Assembly (NCBI RefSeq): GCF_000737765.1
Contig: NZ_JPRI01000003.1
Location: forward strand, 372,001-436,000
Reading direction: 5' to 3'
Length of the DNA stretch: 64,000 nt
Origin: Chryseobacterium vrystaatense
GTDB lineage: Bacteria > Bacteroidota > Bacteroidia > Flavobacteriales > Weeksellaceae
In this document: one piece after another, positions 1 to 9,273 of the stretch
Position numbering within the stretch: position 1 is the first letter of the stretch
Layout: the number at the start of each line of letters is the position of its first letter
The notes under the pieces: generated by a model
Database searches by the model: none
The model's input: only the letters and a program-made list of their open reading frames with translations
Told to the model about the DNA's origin: nothing
Position numbers and translations under genes: made by a program

Positions 1-1790
1 AGAAGCTTGTTGATTTTGAAAAAGTAATTGCAGCAAATAAATTCGACAAAGAAATTTTAATTCAGTCTAAAAAATTAGGGTTCTCAGATCAGAATATCGC
101 TCATTTATGGGAATCTAAGCAAAGAGAAGTTTACAATTTCAGAAAAGAACACGGAATAGTCCCTGTTTACAAAATGGTGGATACCTGCGCAGCAGAATTT
201 GAAAGTGAAACTCCATATTTCTACGGAACATACGAAGAAGAAAATGAAAGCGTAGTTTCGGATAAACAAAAAGTAATTGTTTTAGGTTCAGGGCCAATCA
301 GAATCGGACAGGGAGTTGAGTTTGATTATGCAACAGTGCACTCGGTTTGGGCCATCAAAGAAATGGGTTACGAAGCGATTATCATCAACAACAACCCTGA
401 AACAGTTTCTACAGACTTCTCAATTTCAGATAAATTATATTTCGAGCCTCTTACGGAAGAAGATGTGATGAGTATCATCGATCTTGAAAAACCAATGGGA
501 GTTGTTGTGCAGTTCGGAGGTCAGACAGCGATCAATTTAGCTGATAAACTGGCTGCTTATGGAGTGAAAATTCTTGGAACTTCACTGGAAGATCTTGACA
601 GAGCTGAAAACAGAGACAAGTTTGAAAAAGCCCTTCAGGAAATGGGAATTCCTCAGCCTCTGGGTAAAACATCAACTTCAAAAGAAGAAGCGATAAAAAT
701 TGCCAATGAAATCGGATATCCGGTTTTGGTTCGTCCAAGTTATGTTTTGGGAGGTAGAGCAATGGAAATTGTCTATGAGGAAAAGGAATTGGCTCATTAT
801 ATGGAATTTGCGGTAGAAGCAAGCCCTGACCAACCCGTATTAATTGACCGTTATATTACCGGTAGAGAAGTTGAAGTAGATGCTATCTGCGACGGTGAAA
901 CAGTTATCATTCCCGGAATCATGGAACATATCGAAAGAGCAGGAGTTCACTCCGGAGATTCCATTGCAGTGTACCCGCCTCAAAATGTTTCACAGGAGGA
1001 AATAGATATCCTGGTAGATTATACAGAGAGACTTGCCAAAGGATTGAATGTAATCGGATTAATGAACATCCAGTACGTTCTTTTCGAAGGAAATGTATAT
1101 GTGATCGAAGTGAATCCAAGGTCTTCGAGAACAGTTCCTTTCTTATCTAAAATCACTGAAGTTCCGATGGCGAATTTAGCGACAAAAGCTATCTTGGGTC
1201 AGAAACTGAAAGATTTAGGGTACAAAAACGGATTAGTTCCGAATAAAGAAGGAGTCTTTGTAAAAGTTCCTGTGTTCTCTTTCTCAAAACTAACGAAGGT
1301 AGATATCTCTTTAGGACCTGAAATGAAGTCTACAGGAGAAGTAATGGGGAAAGACACGACTTTGGAAAAAGCACTTTATAAAGGATTAATTGCAGCAGGA
1401 AGAAAAGTTCCGATGCACGGATCGATTTTGTTTACGGTAGCTGATAAGCATAAGCAGGAAGCAGCAGATCTGGCAGAAAGATTCCATGAAGTTGGTTTCA
1501 GAATCTGGGCTACAGAAGGAACGGCTAAATTCTTTGAAGAAAAAGGCATTCCATGTAAGATTGGATATAAAATCGGAGAAGATGATGTCAACCTGATCGA
1601 CCTGATCCAGAAAGGAAAAGTACAGTATGTAGTGAATACCATGACCAAAGGTAAACAGGTTGAAAGAGACGGATTCCAGATCAGAAGAATGAGTGTGGAG
1701 AACGGCGTACCTTGTTTAACATCCATGGACACAGTAGAAGCTATTCTGAAAGTAATTGAAAGCATGAGTTTCAAGATGGAGACGATGTAA
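1..1790 (+). CDS. carB: Carbamoyl-phosphate synthase large subunit, C-terminal part (runs in from the left edge)
   Basis: Makes carbamoyl phosphate from bicarbonate, ammonia (passed from CarA) and two ATP, feeding pyrimidine and arginine synthesis in the cytoplasm. The reading frame is open from base 3 with no start codon in the window, so the N-terminal half lies to the left. Visible are the end of the oligomerisation region, the second ATP-grasp synthetase domain ([19 protein letters not shown], then [11 protein letters not shown], the [14 protein letters not shown] loop and the [13 protein letters not shown] metal-binding segment) and the C-terminal MGS-like allosteric domain ([11 protein letters not shown] to the end). 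Nothing looks broken. A strong intrinsic terminator follows 27 bases after the stop, so this is the last gene of its transcript. Identification is very secure. Confidence 0.97.
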   Translation, partial: KLVDFEKVIAANKFDKEILIQSKKLGFSDQNIAHLWESKQREVYNFRKEHGIVPVYKMVDTCAAEFESETPYFYGTYEEENESVVSDKQKVIVLGSGPIRIGQGVEFDYATVHSVWAIKEMGYEAIIINNNPETVSTDFSISDKLYFEPLTEEDVMSIIDLEKPMGVVVQFGGQTAINLADKLAAYGVKILGTSLEDLDRAENRDKFEKALQEMGIPQPLGKTSTSKEEAIKIANEIGYPVLVRPSYVLGGRAMEIVYEEKELAHYMEFAVEASPDQPVLIDRYITGREVEVDAICDGETVIIPGIMEHIERAGVHSGDSIAVYPPQNVSQEEIDILVDYTERLAKGLNVIGLMNIQYVLFEGNVYVIEVNPRSSRTVPFLSKITEVPMANLATKAILGQKLKDLGYKNGLVPNKEGVFVKVPVFSFSKLTKVDISLGPEMKSTGEVMGKDTTLEKALYKGLIAAGRKVPMHGSILFTVADKHKQEAADLAERFHEVGFRIWATEGTAKFFEEKGIPCKIGYKIGEDDVNLIDLIQKGKVQYVVNTMTKGKQVERDGFQIRRMSVENGVPCLTSMDTVEAILKVIESMSFKMETM

Positions 1791-1816
1791 TGATCGGAAA
1801 CCAGATGATATATTTC

Positions 1817-1849
1817 AAACCCCGCGAGTTTTCTTGCGGGGTTTTTTCA
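1817..1849 (+). terminator. Intrinsic terminator after carB
   Basis: A 9-bp GC-rich stem (AAACCCCGC at 1817-1825 pairing with GCGGGGTTT at 1836-1844) is closed by a loop of about 10 nt and runs directly into a T-tract. Confidence 0.9.
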
Positions 1850-1882
1850 TAAAGACATAAAAAATACTTGTCCGTTTTTCGG

Positions 1883-1913
1883 TTGTATAAAAACAGCATC
1901 TGTATTACTTTTA
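1883..1913 (+). promoter_or_regulatory. Candidate flavobacterial promoter for the PEP mutase-like gene
   Basis: TTG at 1883-1885 and TACTTTTA at 1906-1913 (7 of 8 to TAnnTTTG) are separated by 20 nt, which fits the Bacteroidota -33/-7 spacing. The ATG lies 13 nt downstream. Confidence 0.5.
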
Positions 1914-1925
1914 TAAAAAATTAAA

Positions 1926-2696
1926 ATGACAGCAATTCAGAGATTCAGAGAACTGCATCAGCAGGATGAACCGTTATTAATAGGAAATGTTTGGAATGTG
2001 CAAAGCGCCAGGGCATATGAAAAACTGGGCTATCAGGCAGTAGCAACTTCAAGTTCTGCTGTAGCATTTAGTCTGGGATACGAGGACGGCGAAAACATGA
2101 GCTTTGATGAGTATATGTATATCGTCGAAAGAATTTTGAAATCCATCACAATTCCTCTGTCTGTAGATCTGGAAGGAGGTTATGGGAAAACTGTGGAAGA
2201 GATTGTTTCAAACATCTCCAGACTTGTAGAGGCAGGTGTCGTGGGAATCAATATTGAAGACAGTGTTATCATTGATGGCACCAGAAAACTATTGGGTACA
2301 CAGGATTTCTATGAAAAATTAAATGCAGTTATTCTCAAACTTAAAGAGCGGGATATTGATATTTTTATCAATGTCAGAATAGATCCGTTTCTTTTGGGAG
2401 TAGACCATGTCATAGAAGAAACGATCAATCGGATGAAAATCATTGAGGAAGTAGGGGCGGATGGAATTTTTGTTCCATGCATTACCGAAGTGCGTGATAT
2501 TGAAAATGTTATTGAAACTTCAAATCTTCCGTTCAGCGTCATGTGTATGCCCGGACTTCCGGATTTTAAAACCCTTAAAAGCTTGGGCGTTAAAAGAATT
2601 TCGTCAGGAAATTTCTTAAATGGTTATATTTATGGGCAATTGGAAACTGCATTAAAAGCCATCGGAGAGGCCGGAAGCTTTTCTCCTGTTTTTTAG
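1926..2696 (+). CDS. Isocitrate lyase/PEP mutase family enzyme
   Basis: Cytoplasmic TIM-barrel enzyme of the PEP mutase/isocitrate lyase superfamily, which makes or breaks C-C or C-P bonds next to a carboxylate. The 256-residue length fits the stand-alone phosphonomutase-type branch. Seen: an N-terminal IGNVWNVQSARAYEKLGYQAVATSS strand/helix unit, the metal-site region SVDLEGGYG, and INIEDSV, which matches the acidic Mg-binding segment of the family. The exact substrate cannot be read: the hallmark residues separating PEP mutase, 2-methylisocitrate lyase and oxaloacetate hydrolase are not decisive here. The Ada-type repair gene starts 5 bases after the stop, so both are probably co-transcribed. 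Confidence 0.85.
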   Translation: MTAIQRFRELHQQDEPLLIGNVWNVQSARAYEKLGYQAVATSSSAVAFSLGYEDGENMSFDEYMYIVERILKSITIPLSVDLEGGYGKTVEEIVSNISRLVEAGVVGINIEDSVIIDGTRKLLGTQDFYEKLNAVILKLKERDIDIFINVRIDPFLLGVDHVIEETINRMKIIEEVGADGIFVPCITEVRDIENVIETSNLPFSVMCMPGLPDFKTLKSLGVKRISSGNFLNGYIYGQLETALKAIGEAGSFSPVF

Positions 2697-2701
2697 AGAT
2701 A

Positions 2702-3745
2702 ATGAAACTTACAGAAGAAAGAATGTATCAGGCATCTTTAGAAAAAGATTCCTCATTTGAAGGCATTTATTGGATGGCTGTAAAAACGACGGGTATATTC
2801 TGCCGTCCAACCTGTACAGCCAGAAAGCCAAAAAGAGAAAATGTCGAGTTTTTTATCAATACAGAAAAAGCGATAGAAAATGGTTACAGACCCTGTAAAA
2901 TATGCCGACCCCTTGAAAAACTGAATGAGACACCGGCCTATATTCAGGGGCTATTGGATGAGCTTCAGCAAAATGAATCATTAAAGATCAAAGATGCAGA
3001 CCTTCTGAAAAGAAATATAGAACCGGTAACCATCAGGCGCTGGTTCCTGAAAAACCATGGAATGACCTTTCAGGCTTTTCAAAGAGAATTCAGAATGAAT
3101 AAAGCATTCAAAAAAATAAAAAACGGTGAAAGTATCATGGAGGTAGCCCTGGAATCAGGCTATGAAAGTTTAAGCGGCTTTAATGAACGCTTCAAAGAAG
3201 TGATAGGTGCTACACCTAAAAACACGGGAAACCGGAAAATTATTGATCTGAAAAGGCTTGAGACACCATTGGGGCCAATGTTCGCCTGCGCTTGTGAAGA
3301 GGGAATCTGTCTGCTGGAATTTACGGACCGGAAAAATATAGACCGGCAGTTTGCCCATTTGTCAAAAGTGATGAAGGCAGAAATCGTTCAGGGTGAAAAT
3401 AAACATTTCGAACAGCTGGAAAACGAACTCAGAGAGTATTTTGAGGGAAACAGGAAAACGTTTGGTGTAACGGTTTATACCACCGGAACGGATTTTCAGA
3501 AAAAAGTATGGCAGCTTTTAACAGAAATACCAACAGGAGAAACCCGCACCTATAAGCAGCAGTCTGAATTTCTGGGCAATCCTAAAGCGGTACGTGCTGT
3601 AGGAACAGCTAATGGAATTAACAAAATTGCAATCATTATTCCCTGTCACAGAGTTATAGGTTCCAATGGCGAACTGGTAGGCTATGCCGGAGGAATATGG
3701 AGAAAACAAAAACTGCTTGAGTTGGAAGGGGCTATTCTGTTTTAG
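2702..3745 (+). CDS. ada: Ada-type bifunctional regulator / O6-methylguanine-DNA methyltransferase
   Basis: Repairs alkylated DNA by moving methyl groups onto its own cysteines and probably activates repair genes. Order of domains: Ada zinc-binding domain with Cys34, Cys38, Cys65 and Cys68 (FCRPTC and CKIC, Cys34 being the phosphotriester acceptor position); AraC-type HTH at about residues 75-175 (GESIMEVALESGYESLSGFNERF); methyltransferase domain at about 180-347 with the acceptor Cys315 in IPCHRV. All three parts are complete and the 347-aa length fits the family. The C-terminal domain is strikingly similar to the stand-alone methyltransferase at 15174-15686, pointing to a duplication. Transcribed with the upstream PEP mutase-like gene (5-bp gap). 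Confidence 0.93.
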   Translation: MKLTEERMYQASLEKDSSFEGIYWMAVKTTGIFCRPTCTARKPKRENVEFFINTEKAIENGYRPCKICRPLEKLNETPAYIQGLLDELQQNESLKIKDADLLKRNIEPVTIRRWFLKNHGMTFQAFQREFRMNKAFKKIKNGESIMEVALESGYESLSGFNERFKEVIGATPKNTGNRKIIDLKRLETPLGPMFACACEEGICLLEFTDRKNIDRQFAHLSKVMKAEIVQGENKHFEQLENELREYFEGNRKTFGVTVYTTGTDFQKKVWQLLTEIPTGETRTYKQQSEFLGNPKAVRAVGTANGINKIAIIIPCHRVIGSNGELVGYAGGIWRKQKLLELEGAILF

Positions 3746-3887
3746 AGTACAGCCACTTTGTTATTTTTCATGGAAATTAAATTTTTGCAGATTGATTGGA
3801 ATTTGTATACTTTAGAAAATTGATAAATGTAATAGCAGTTTGCATCAGACAGCGTGCTGGCTGTTATTTTAAAACTAAACATGAAAA

Positions 3888-4697
3888 ATGAATAAGGAGA
3901 ATAATTACCTGGAAATTAACCGGCAATCCTGGAACAACAGAACCGATACCCACTTGAAATCAGAATTTTATGATCTTGATAATTTTATAAAAGGAAAGAA
4001 TTCGTTGAATAGTATTGAACTCGATTTACTTGGGGATATCAAAGGAAAATCGATTTTGCATCTGCAGTGTCATTTCGGGCAGGATACTATTTCTTTGAGC
4101 AGACTTGGAGCAGAAGTTACAGGAGTAGATTTATCCGACAAAGCCATTGAAAGTGCCAGACAGATTGCGAAAGATCTAAAGGCAAATACTAATTTTATCT
4201 GTTGTGATATTTACGATTTACCCAACCACTTAGATCAGCAGTTTGATATTGTTTTTACAAGCTATGGAACGATAGGCTGGTTACCCGATCTTGATAAATG
4301 GGCAAAAGTGGTATCCAAATTTTTAAAACCAAACGGACAGTTTGTGTTTGTTGAATTCCATCCGGTAGTCTGGATGTTTGATGATAATTTTGAAAAAATT
4401 GGGTACAGATACTTTAATTCAGGAGCGATTATAGAGACAGAAAATGGAACTTATGCCAATAAAAAAGCAGACATAAGTCAGGAATATATCATGTGGAACC
4501 ACAGTTTAAGCGAGGTAGTTAATAGTCTTATTAAAAACGGACTGGAAATAAATACCCTTGAAGAATTTGATTATTCACCTTACAACTGCTTCAGCCGGAC
4601 CATTGAATTTCAAACCGGAAAGTACAGAATAGAACATTTAGACGACAAAATCCCAATGGTCTATTCGATCGTTGCAACAAAGAAAGACAATAAATAA
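3888..4697 (+). CDS. Class I SAM-dependent methyltransferase
   Basis: A 269-aa cytoplasmic methyltransferase. The SAM-binding motif I is seen as ILHLQCHFGQDTISLSRLGA, followed by the acidic loop GVDLSDKAIESARQIA, motif II at FDIVFTSYGTIGWLPDLDKWA and the post-motif strand FLKPNGQFVFVEFHPV. The motif I glycine pattern is HFGQD rather than GxGxG, which is common in this subfamily. The acceptor molecule is not predictable. It stands alone: 142 nt separate it from ada and 129 nt from the following lipoprotein gene. Confidence 0.88.
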   Translation: MNKENNYLEINRQSWNNRTDTHLKSEFYDLDNFIKGKNSLNSIELDLLGDIKGKSILHLQCHFGQDTISLSRLGAEVTGVDLSDKAIESARQIAKDLKANTNFICCDIYDLPNHLDQQFDIVFTSYGTIGWLPDLDKWAKVVSKFLKPNGQFVFVEFHPVVWMFDDNFEKIGYRYFNSGAIIETENGTYANKKADISQEYIMWNHSLSEVVNSLIKNGLEINTLEEFDYSPYNCFSRTIEFQTGKYRIEHLDDKIPMVYSIVATKKDNK

Positions 4698-4826
4698 AAG
4701 GAAGATTGGTGTCGTGGTCAGTTTGATCACTACACACCACATACTCCCATTCAGTGCGTTTTATGGGAAGTCTTCCAATAAACCAATTAAAAACTAACAG
4801 CTGGGAAAAACCATCACAACCAATCT

Positions 4827-5522
4827 ATGAACAAAATATGGTCAGTGCTATTTATAGCCATCTTATTTACTTCCTGTAAAGGGCAGGAATACGAAGCAGG
4901 TATTTTTGATTTATCAAAACTTGACTTTCACCTTAATGCAGATCAATTCTATTCAAAATCTATGAATAGAGAAAATATCAAAATGACAAGTGGTAAACAG
5001 TATGTGGTAAAAGACACGATCAGGGAATATGATTTAGGTGGAGAAGGAGACAGAAATAAAATATTTGGGATCCAGTTTAATGTGAAAAGTTATTCTCCCG
5101 AGGATACTGTTGCCATTTACAAAAACTTTGCTTTTTCAAGACTGGAAGCAATGACCACGGAAAAAGGAGACCTCATGTTGATTTCGGCAACCGCAAAATG
5201 TCAAGATAAGGATTTTAAGGAAGTTATTCAAAAAATGACAAATGATTACCAACCCCCTGTCATCGAAGAAAAAGAATTTGCATTTTTCAAAAGCTATCAC
5301 TATACCTGGACCTTAAAAGATAGAATCATACAGTTGGTAAGCGGTTCAAAATTAGATTTTACACAGACTCCGCACGATATCATTGATGATAAAGAGAAAA
5401 AAATGATTAGTGAAGTCAGTAAAAACAAACTGGAAGAAATACATGTATTTATCTGTAAGAAAGAATTTGAAAAGAAACTGAAAGGAAAAATGAGCAGTGG
5501 AGAATGGTCGGATTTTAAATAA
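4827..5522 (+). CDS. Predicted lipoprotein of unknown function
   Basis: 231 residues beginning with a type II signal peptide whose lipobox reads LFTSC (cleavage before Cys17), so the mature protein is lipid-anchored in an envelope membrane. The rest is hydrophilic with alternating strands and a lysine-rich C-terminus (KKEFEKKLKGK). No family was recognised. It has no close neighbour on the same strand; a hairpin 140 nt downstream probably ends the transcript. Confidence 0.75.
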   Translation: MNKIWSVLFIAILFTSCKGQEYEAGIFDLSKLDFHLNADQFYSKSMNRENIKMTSGKQYVVKDTIREYDLGGEGDRNKIFGIQFNVKSYSPEDTVAIYKNFAFSRLEAMTTEKGDLMLISATAKCQDKDFKEVIQKMTNDYQPPVIEEKEFAFFKSYHYTWTLKDRIIQLVSGSKLDFTQTPHDIIDDKEKKMISEVSKNKLEEIHVFICKKEFEKKLKGKMSSGEWSDFK

Positions 5523-5660
5523 TACAAATTGATATCAACAAGATTTTTGGCAACCGTTCAATAAACTCCGAAATACTAAGGTTTTAATTTGTAAAACGAC
5601 CGATGCATGACAAATATAAATGCATTCCACATCATTTTAAACATACAAGATTATTCTGAA

Positions 5661-5690
5661 AAGGGTTTCCAATAGATTGGAAACCCTTTA
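5661..5690 (+). terminator. Perfect hairpin, probable terminator after the lipoprotein gene
   Basis: AAGGGTTTCCAAT (5661-5673) pairs with ATTGGAAACCCTT (5676-5688). Only a short T/A stretch follows, so termination is likely but the poly-U is weak. Confidence 0.55.
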
Positions 5691-5732
5691 TTCATCATGT
5701 ATTTTGATAAGTTAATTTTATGATATGTGTCA

Positions 5733-5770
5733 TATTTTTATTTAGAATTAATAAAAATAAGATATTTTTG
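5733..5770 (+). promoter_or_regulatory. Promoter and inverted repeat of the iron-uptake operon
   Basis: TATTTTTG at 5763-5770 fits the flavobacterial -7 element exactly (TAnnTTTG), 21 nt before the receptor ATG. Just upstream is a perfect 10-bp inverted repeat, TATTTTTATT (5733-5742) and AATAAAAATA (5750-5759), spaced by 7 nt. It covers the -33 region, where an iron-responsive repressor such as Fur would sit. The region is AT-rich, so a chance palindrome is possible. Confidence 0.5.
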
Positions 5771-5791
5771 CTGAACTAACTTACTTATACA

Positions 5792-7948
5792 ATGAAAAGA
5801 ACAATTATTTCTGCTGCCCTATTGGCGGTATCGCTGCTGAGTGCTCAGGAAACTGATACTATCAGAGTTTCTGAAATCCAGTCTGTATCACTTCAGGGAA
5901 CCAACAATTACAGAACAAAAAAAACAGAATCTGTAGCGAGACTTCCTCTCGAAAACCTCGAAAATCCAACTGTTTACAACATTGTCCCCAAAGAAATCAT
6001 CAGTGAGATGAACGCTGTGGATTTCAATACAGCCATGGCATCGGCTCCCGGTGTGGTAGTGAGCAACAGTGTGAATGACAGTGGAAACGATGTATTTATG
6101 AGAGGCTTCAGTTCGTCTGCGAGTTTCAGAAATGGTCTTATTCAGAATCCCAGAGTACAGTCCGAGATTGCCAATGTAGAAAGAGTAGAGGTGATTAAAG
6201 GACCTTCCGGAACCCTGTTTGGAGGTACCCTTGCCAATTATGGAGGAGTAGTGAATATCGTGACCAAGAAACCACAGGAAAATTTCGGGGGTATCATCGG
6301 ATATACCACAGGAAGCTGGGGAATGAACAGAATTACCGCAGATGTAAACACCCCTTTGAATAAGGAAAAAACAGCGCTGGCGAGATTCAACGTAGCAGCT
6401 TATTCCCAGGATTCTTTCCAGGATGCAGGATACAATAAAGGTTTATTCTTCTCAGGAAGTATTCTGTACAAGGTAAGCGACAAAACGACCGTGACCCTGG
6501 ACACGGAATTCCATGCCCCGGAAAAAACACTTAATGCATTTGTAAGACAGTCTGAAAAGCTGACGATCGGCTCTATGAAGGATCTTGCCGGAGCTCACGA
6601 CAGGTCATTCACCAGTAACGACATAGGATCCAAAAGAACCAATTTCGTGACCATGGCTGAGGTCACCCATAAATTCAATGATCAATGGACTTCCAGAACC
6701 TCTTATCAGAGAGGAATGGCCAATGAAAATGAATCTATATTCTTAGTTTTAAGCTATATGGATAATAATACAGTGAGCCGGGGGATACGTCCTTTCGACA
6801 GCTACAAGGTCACTACAGATAATATTCAGCAAAATTTTATCGGAGATTTTAAAATCGGAAATTTAAGAAACAGATTGGTTGTAGGTTTGGATTATTACCA
6901 ACAAAGTACCAAAAACCAGTACGGAATGTTTAAAAGAACCGAGACTGATAAAACAGGGTCAGTTTTTGCACCCTATGATGTCATTAAACTGGATGAAACC
7001 TTTCCCTGGCAGCCTATCTCCAGAAGCTTAGTGCAAAACCTGGAAAGAATTCCTAACGATCCCAACAGTAAAGTAAAGCCTACGAATTATGAAGTAAGCC
7101 GTTTCAGTACATTCAGTGCCTATGCATCCAATGTTCTGAATATTACCGATAATTTTTTGGTGATGGCCAGTCTGAGGATGGATAATTATAAAAATGATGA
7201 CATTAAGACCAATGGAGTAAGCGGAACAGGAGGCTACAGTCAGACCCAGTTCTCACCCAAGTTTGGTCTTGTCTATGAAATTGTAAAAAATGAGATTTCA
7301 TTCTTTGCCAACTACGTGAATGGATTTAAGAATTTTGCGCCATCACTCAATCAGGACGGAGTTCTTACCAAATGGGACCCTGAACAGGGAAACCAGCTCG
7401 AAGGAGGTTTTAAACTGGATCTTTTCGGCAAGAAATTACTTTCAACAATGACGTACTATCATATGAATGTAAAAAACAGACTGATTGCTGATCCGGGAGG
7501 AATGGGAAGCAGACAGGATGGGAATATCAAAAACCAGGGATTTGAAATCGATGTTATAGCCAATCCTTTTAAAGGCTGGAACATCATTGCCGGCTACGGA
7601 TATAATGACAATAAAAACGATGACAGAAGTAAAGATAACGGAAAGAGAATTGCCTGGACGCCTAAACACGTTGCCAATCTCTGGACAAGCTACAAGATCA
7701 TGGACGGAGCCTATGAAGGACTTGGGTTTGGGGCAGGATTTAATTTCGTAGACAAAACCTATATCAATATCACCAATCATTTTCTGTCGCCAGCTTATAC
7801 AACGGTAGGGGCTACAGTTTTCTATGACAAAAAGAGATACAGAATAGGTGTGAAGATGAATAATGCATTGAATGAAATGTACTGGAATTTCTACGGTCAG
7901 CCTCAAAAGCCCCGGGAAATCCTTGCCAATTTTGCCTTTAAATTCTAA
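5792..7948 (+). CDS. TonB-dependent siderophore receptor
   Basis: Outer-membrane 22-strand barrel that imports ferric siderophores using TonB energy. 718 aa with a signal peptide (about residues 1-19, ending LLSAQ). The plug domain (about 45-165) shows ENPTVYNIVPKEI, VFMRGFSS and the typical RVEVIKGPSGTLFGG and GGVVNIVTKKP motifs; the barrel ends with the aromatic terminal strand ILANFAFKF. The lack of an N-terminal carboxypeptidase-like domain puts it with FhuA/FepA-type siderophore receptors rather than SusC. It heads an operon with a PepSY protein and a siderophore-esterase-like hydrolase, which strongly supports an iron role. The ligand is not predictable from sequence. Confidence 0.93.
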   Translation: MKRTIISAALLAVSLLSAQETDTIRVSEIQSVSLQGTNNYRTKKTESVARLPLENLENPTVYNIVPKEIISEMNAVDFNTAMASAPGVVVSNSVNDSGNDVFMRGFSSSASFRNGLIQNPRVQSEIANVERVEVIKGPSGTLFGGTLANYGGVVNIVTKKPQENFGGIIGYTTGSWGMNRITADVNTPLNKEKTALARFNVAAYSQDSFQDAGYNKGLFFSGSILYKVSDKTTVTLDTEFHAPEKTLNAFVRQSEKLTIGSMKDLAGAHDRSFTSNDIGSKRTNFVTMAEVTHKFNDQWTSRTSYQRGMANENESIFLVLSYMDNNTVSRGIRPFDSYKVTTDNIQQNFIGDFKIGNLRNRLVVGLDYYQQSTKNQYGMFKRTETDKTGSVFAPYDVIKLDETFPWQPISRSLVQNLERIPNDPNSKVKPTNYEVSRFSTFSAYASNVLNITDNFLVMASLRMDNYKNDDIKTNGVSGTGGYSQTQFSPKFGLVYEIVKNEISFFANYVNGFKNFAPSLNQDGVLTKWDPEQGNQLEGGFKLDLFGKKLLSTMTYYHMNVKNRLIADPGGMGSRQDGNIKNQGFEIDVIANPFKGWNIIAGYGYNDNKNDDRSKDNGKRIAWTPKHVANLWTSYKIMDGAYEGLGFGAGFNFVDKTYINITNHFLSPAYTTVGATVFYDKKRYRIGVKMNNALNEMYWNFYGQPQKPREILANFAFKF

Positions 7949-7968
7949 ATCTTAATTAAACAAAAACA

Positions 7969-7992
7969 AGAGCGGTAATCCGTTGCCGCTCT
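7969..7992 (+). promoter_or_regulatory. Intercistronic hairpin between receptor and PepSY genes
   Basis: AGAGCGGTAA (7969-7978) pairs with TTGCCGCTCT (7983-7992), one G-T wobble, with a 4-nt loop. No T-tract follows and the next gene starts 16 nt later, so an mRNA-processing or partial attenuation role is more likely than full termination. Confidence 0.55.
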
Positions 7993-8007
7993 ACTGTATG
8001 GATCGAT

Positions 8008-9273
8008 ATGGAAAAGAAAACAACAGATAAAAAGAAAAAACAGGGAAAATCCCTCACCAAAAAAATCACAGGATGGCTTCATCTTTGGCTGGGACTCGTT
8101 TCAGGAATCATTGTACTTGTGGTAACGCTTTCAGGAACCATGTTCGTCTTTTGCGATGAGATTATTGATCTCTGCGGAGGAGACGCCAAATATGTCCAGG
8201 TTCCGGCCAATGCTACAAAAATGCCACCGGAAGAATTGCTTGCTAAATTCCATCAGCAGGTTCCGGATAGAAAAGCATTTTATTTCGATACCTATAAAGA
8301 AGCGGACAGATCTTTCAGAGTTGCTTCGGCCACCAAACCTCCGAAAGATAAAAATGCTCCAAAGGCAGGAAAACCAAAAGGACGCGGACCGAGAGGAGTG
8401 TTTGCTTATCATTACCTCGATCCCTACACCGGAAAAATTATGGGATCCACAAAAAGCTACGAATTCTTCTATGTCGTAGCCCATATTCATGCCCAGCTTT
8501 TGGCCGGAAAGTTTGGAAAAACAGTGGTGGGAGTGGCTTCCATCATATTCTTTGCCCAGCTGATTGGCGGATTGATTCTTTGGTGGCCAAAAAAGTGGAA
8601 CAAGACCACAAGAACTGCTGCATTTAAAATAAAATCAGGAACAAAATGGCGCAGAAAGAACTACGATTTTCACAATGTTTTCGGATTCTATTCATTGTTG
8701 CCAGCAGTATTTATTACCATCACGGGACTTATTATGGCTTATAAGATTTTGACAGATCTTACGCAGGAAGCTTTTGGAGGAGTGGCAGACGCCCATACCA
8801 TCGCTGAAAAATATGAACCGAAATTTGACCCTGAGAAAAAGGCACTGTCTTACACCGATTTTGTAAATAAAAGTTTTAAAGATTTTCCGGAAGCCAAACA
8901 GTTCAGAATGAGTATTCCGAGAAATGATTCTGCAACCGTTTATAATGTGGTCGCTGCAAAATTTATTGGTTTAAAAAGCCTTGTCCATGGTAAAAGTATG
9001 GAAACTGATAAATATACCGGACAGGAAATTCAATATCCAAAAGAAGTTCAGATGCACGAAGTCATTGAGCATATGAATTTTGACCTGCATGTAGGATATT
9101 GGGGTGGAATGTTCGGTAAGATCTTCACCTTTGCAGTAGGAATTGTCTGTACCAGTCTTCCTGTGACAGGATTCCTTATCTGGTGGGGCAGACGCAAAAA
9201 ATCACCAAAAAAATCAACAGAAGTTAAAAATATTCATCAACATAGAAAAGAACATCATGAACAGCCGATTTAA
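8008..9273 (+). CDS. PepSY-associated TM helix protein (iron-linked membrane protein)
   Basis: 421-aa inner-membrane protein of the PepSY_TM family often found beside TonB siderophore receptors and thought to reduce or release iron from siderophores at the membrane. Four membrane segments can be read at about residues 22-47 (HLWLGLVSGIIVLVVTLSG), 172-197, 225-250 and 375-400. Conserved histidines lie in or beside helices (GWLHLWLG, HIHAQLL, FHNVFGFYS, DLHVGYWGG), fitting heme or metal-linked electron transfer. A PepSY-like periplasmic region lies between the first two helices. The following esterase gene overlaps its end by 17 nt, so the three-gene operon is translationally tight. Confidence 0.88.
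   Translation: MEKKTTDKKKKQGKSLTKKITGWLHLWLGLVSGIIVLVVTLSGTMFVFCDEIIDLCGGDAKYVQVPANATKMPPEELLAKFHQQVPDRKAFYFDTYKEADRSFRVASATKPPKDKNAPKAGKPKGRGPRGVFAYHYLDPYTGKIMGSTKSYEFFYVVAHIHAQLLAGKFGKTVVGVASIIFFAQLIGGLILWWPKKWNKTTRTAAFKIKSGTKWRRKNYDFHNVFGFYSLLPAVFITITGLIMAYKILTDLTQEAFGGVADAHTIAEKYEPKFDPEKKALSYTDFVNKSFKDFPEAKQFRMSIPRNDSATVYNVVAAKFIGLKSLVHGKSMETDKYTGQEIQYPKEVQMHEVIEHMNFDLHVGYWGGMFGKIFTFAVGIVCTSLPVTGFLIWWGRRKKSPKKSTEVKNIHQHRKEHHEQPI

Noticed and set aside
4700..4780. Possible long-range pairing GGAAGA/TCTTCC downstream of the methyltransferase gene
   Set aside because: Only six pairs at 70-nt distance with an unpaired interior; not better than chance.
8156..8479. 107-codon plus-strand frame inside the PepSY gene
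   Set aside because: Overlaps a clearly coding frame of a recognised family and has no own signals.
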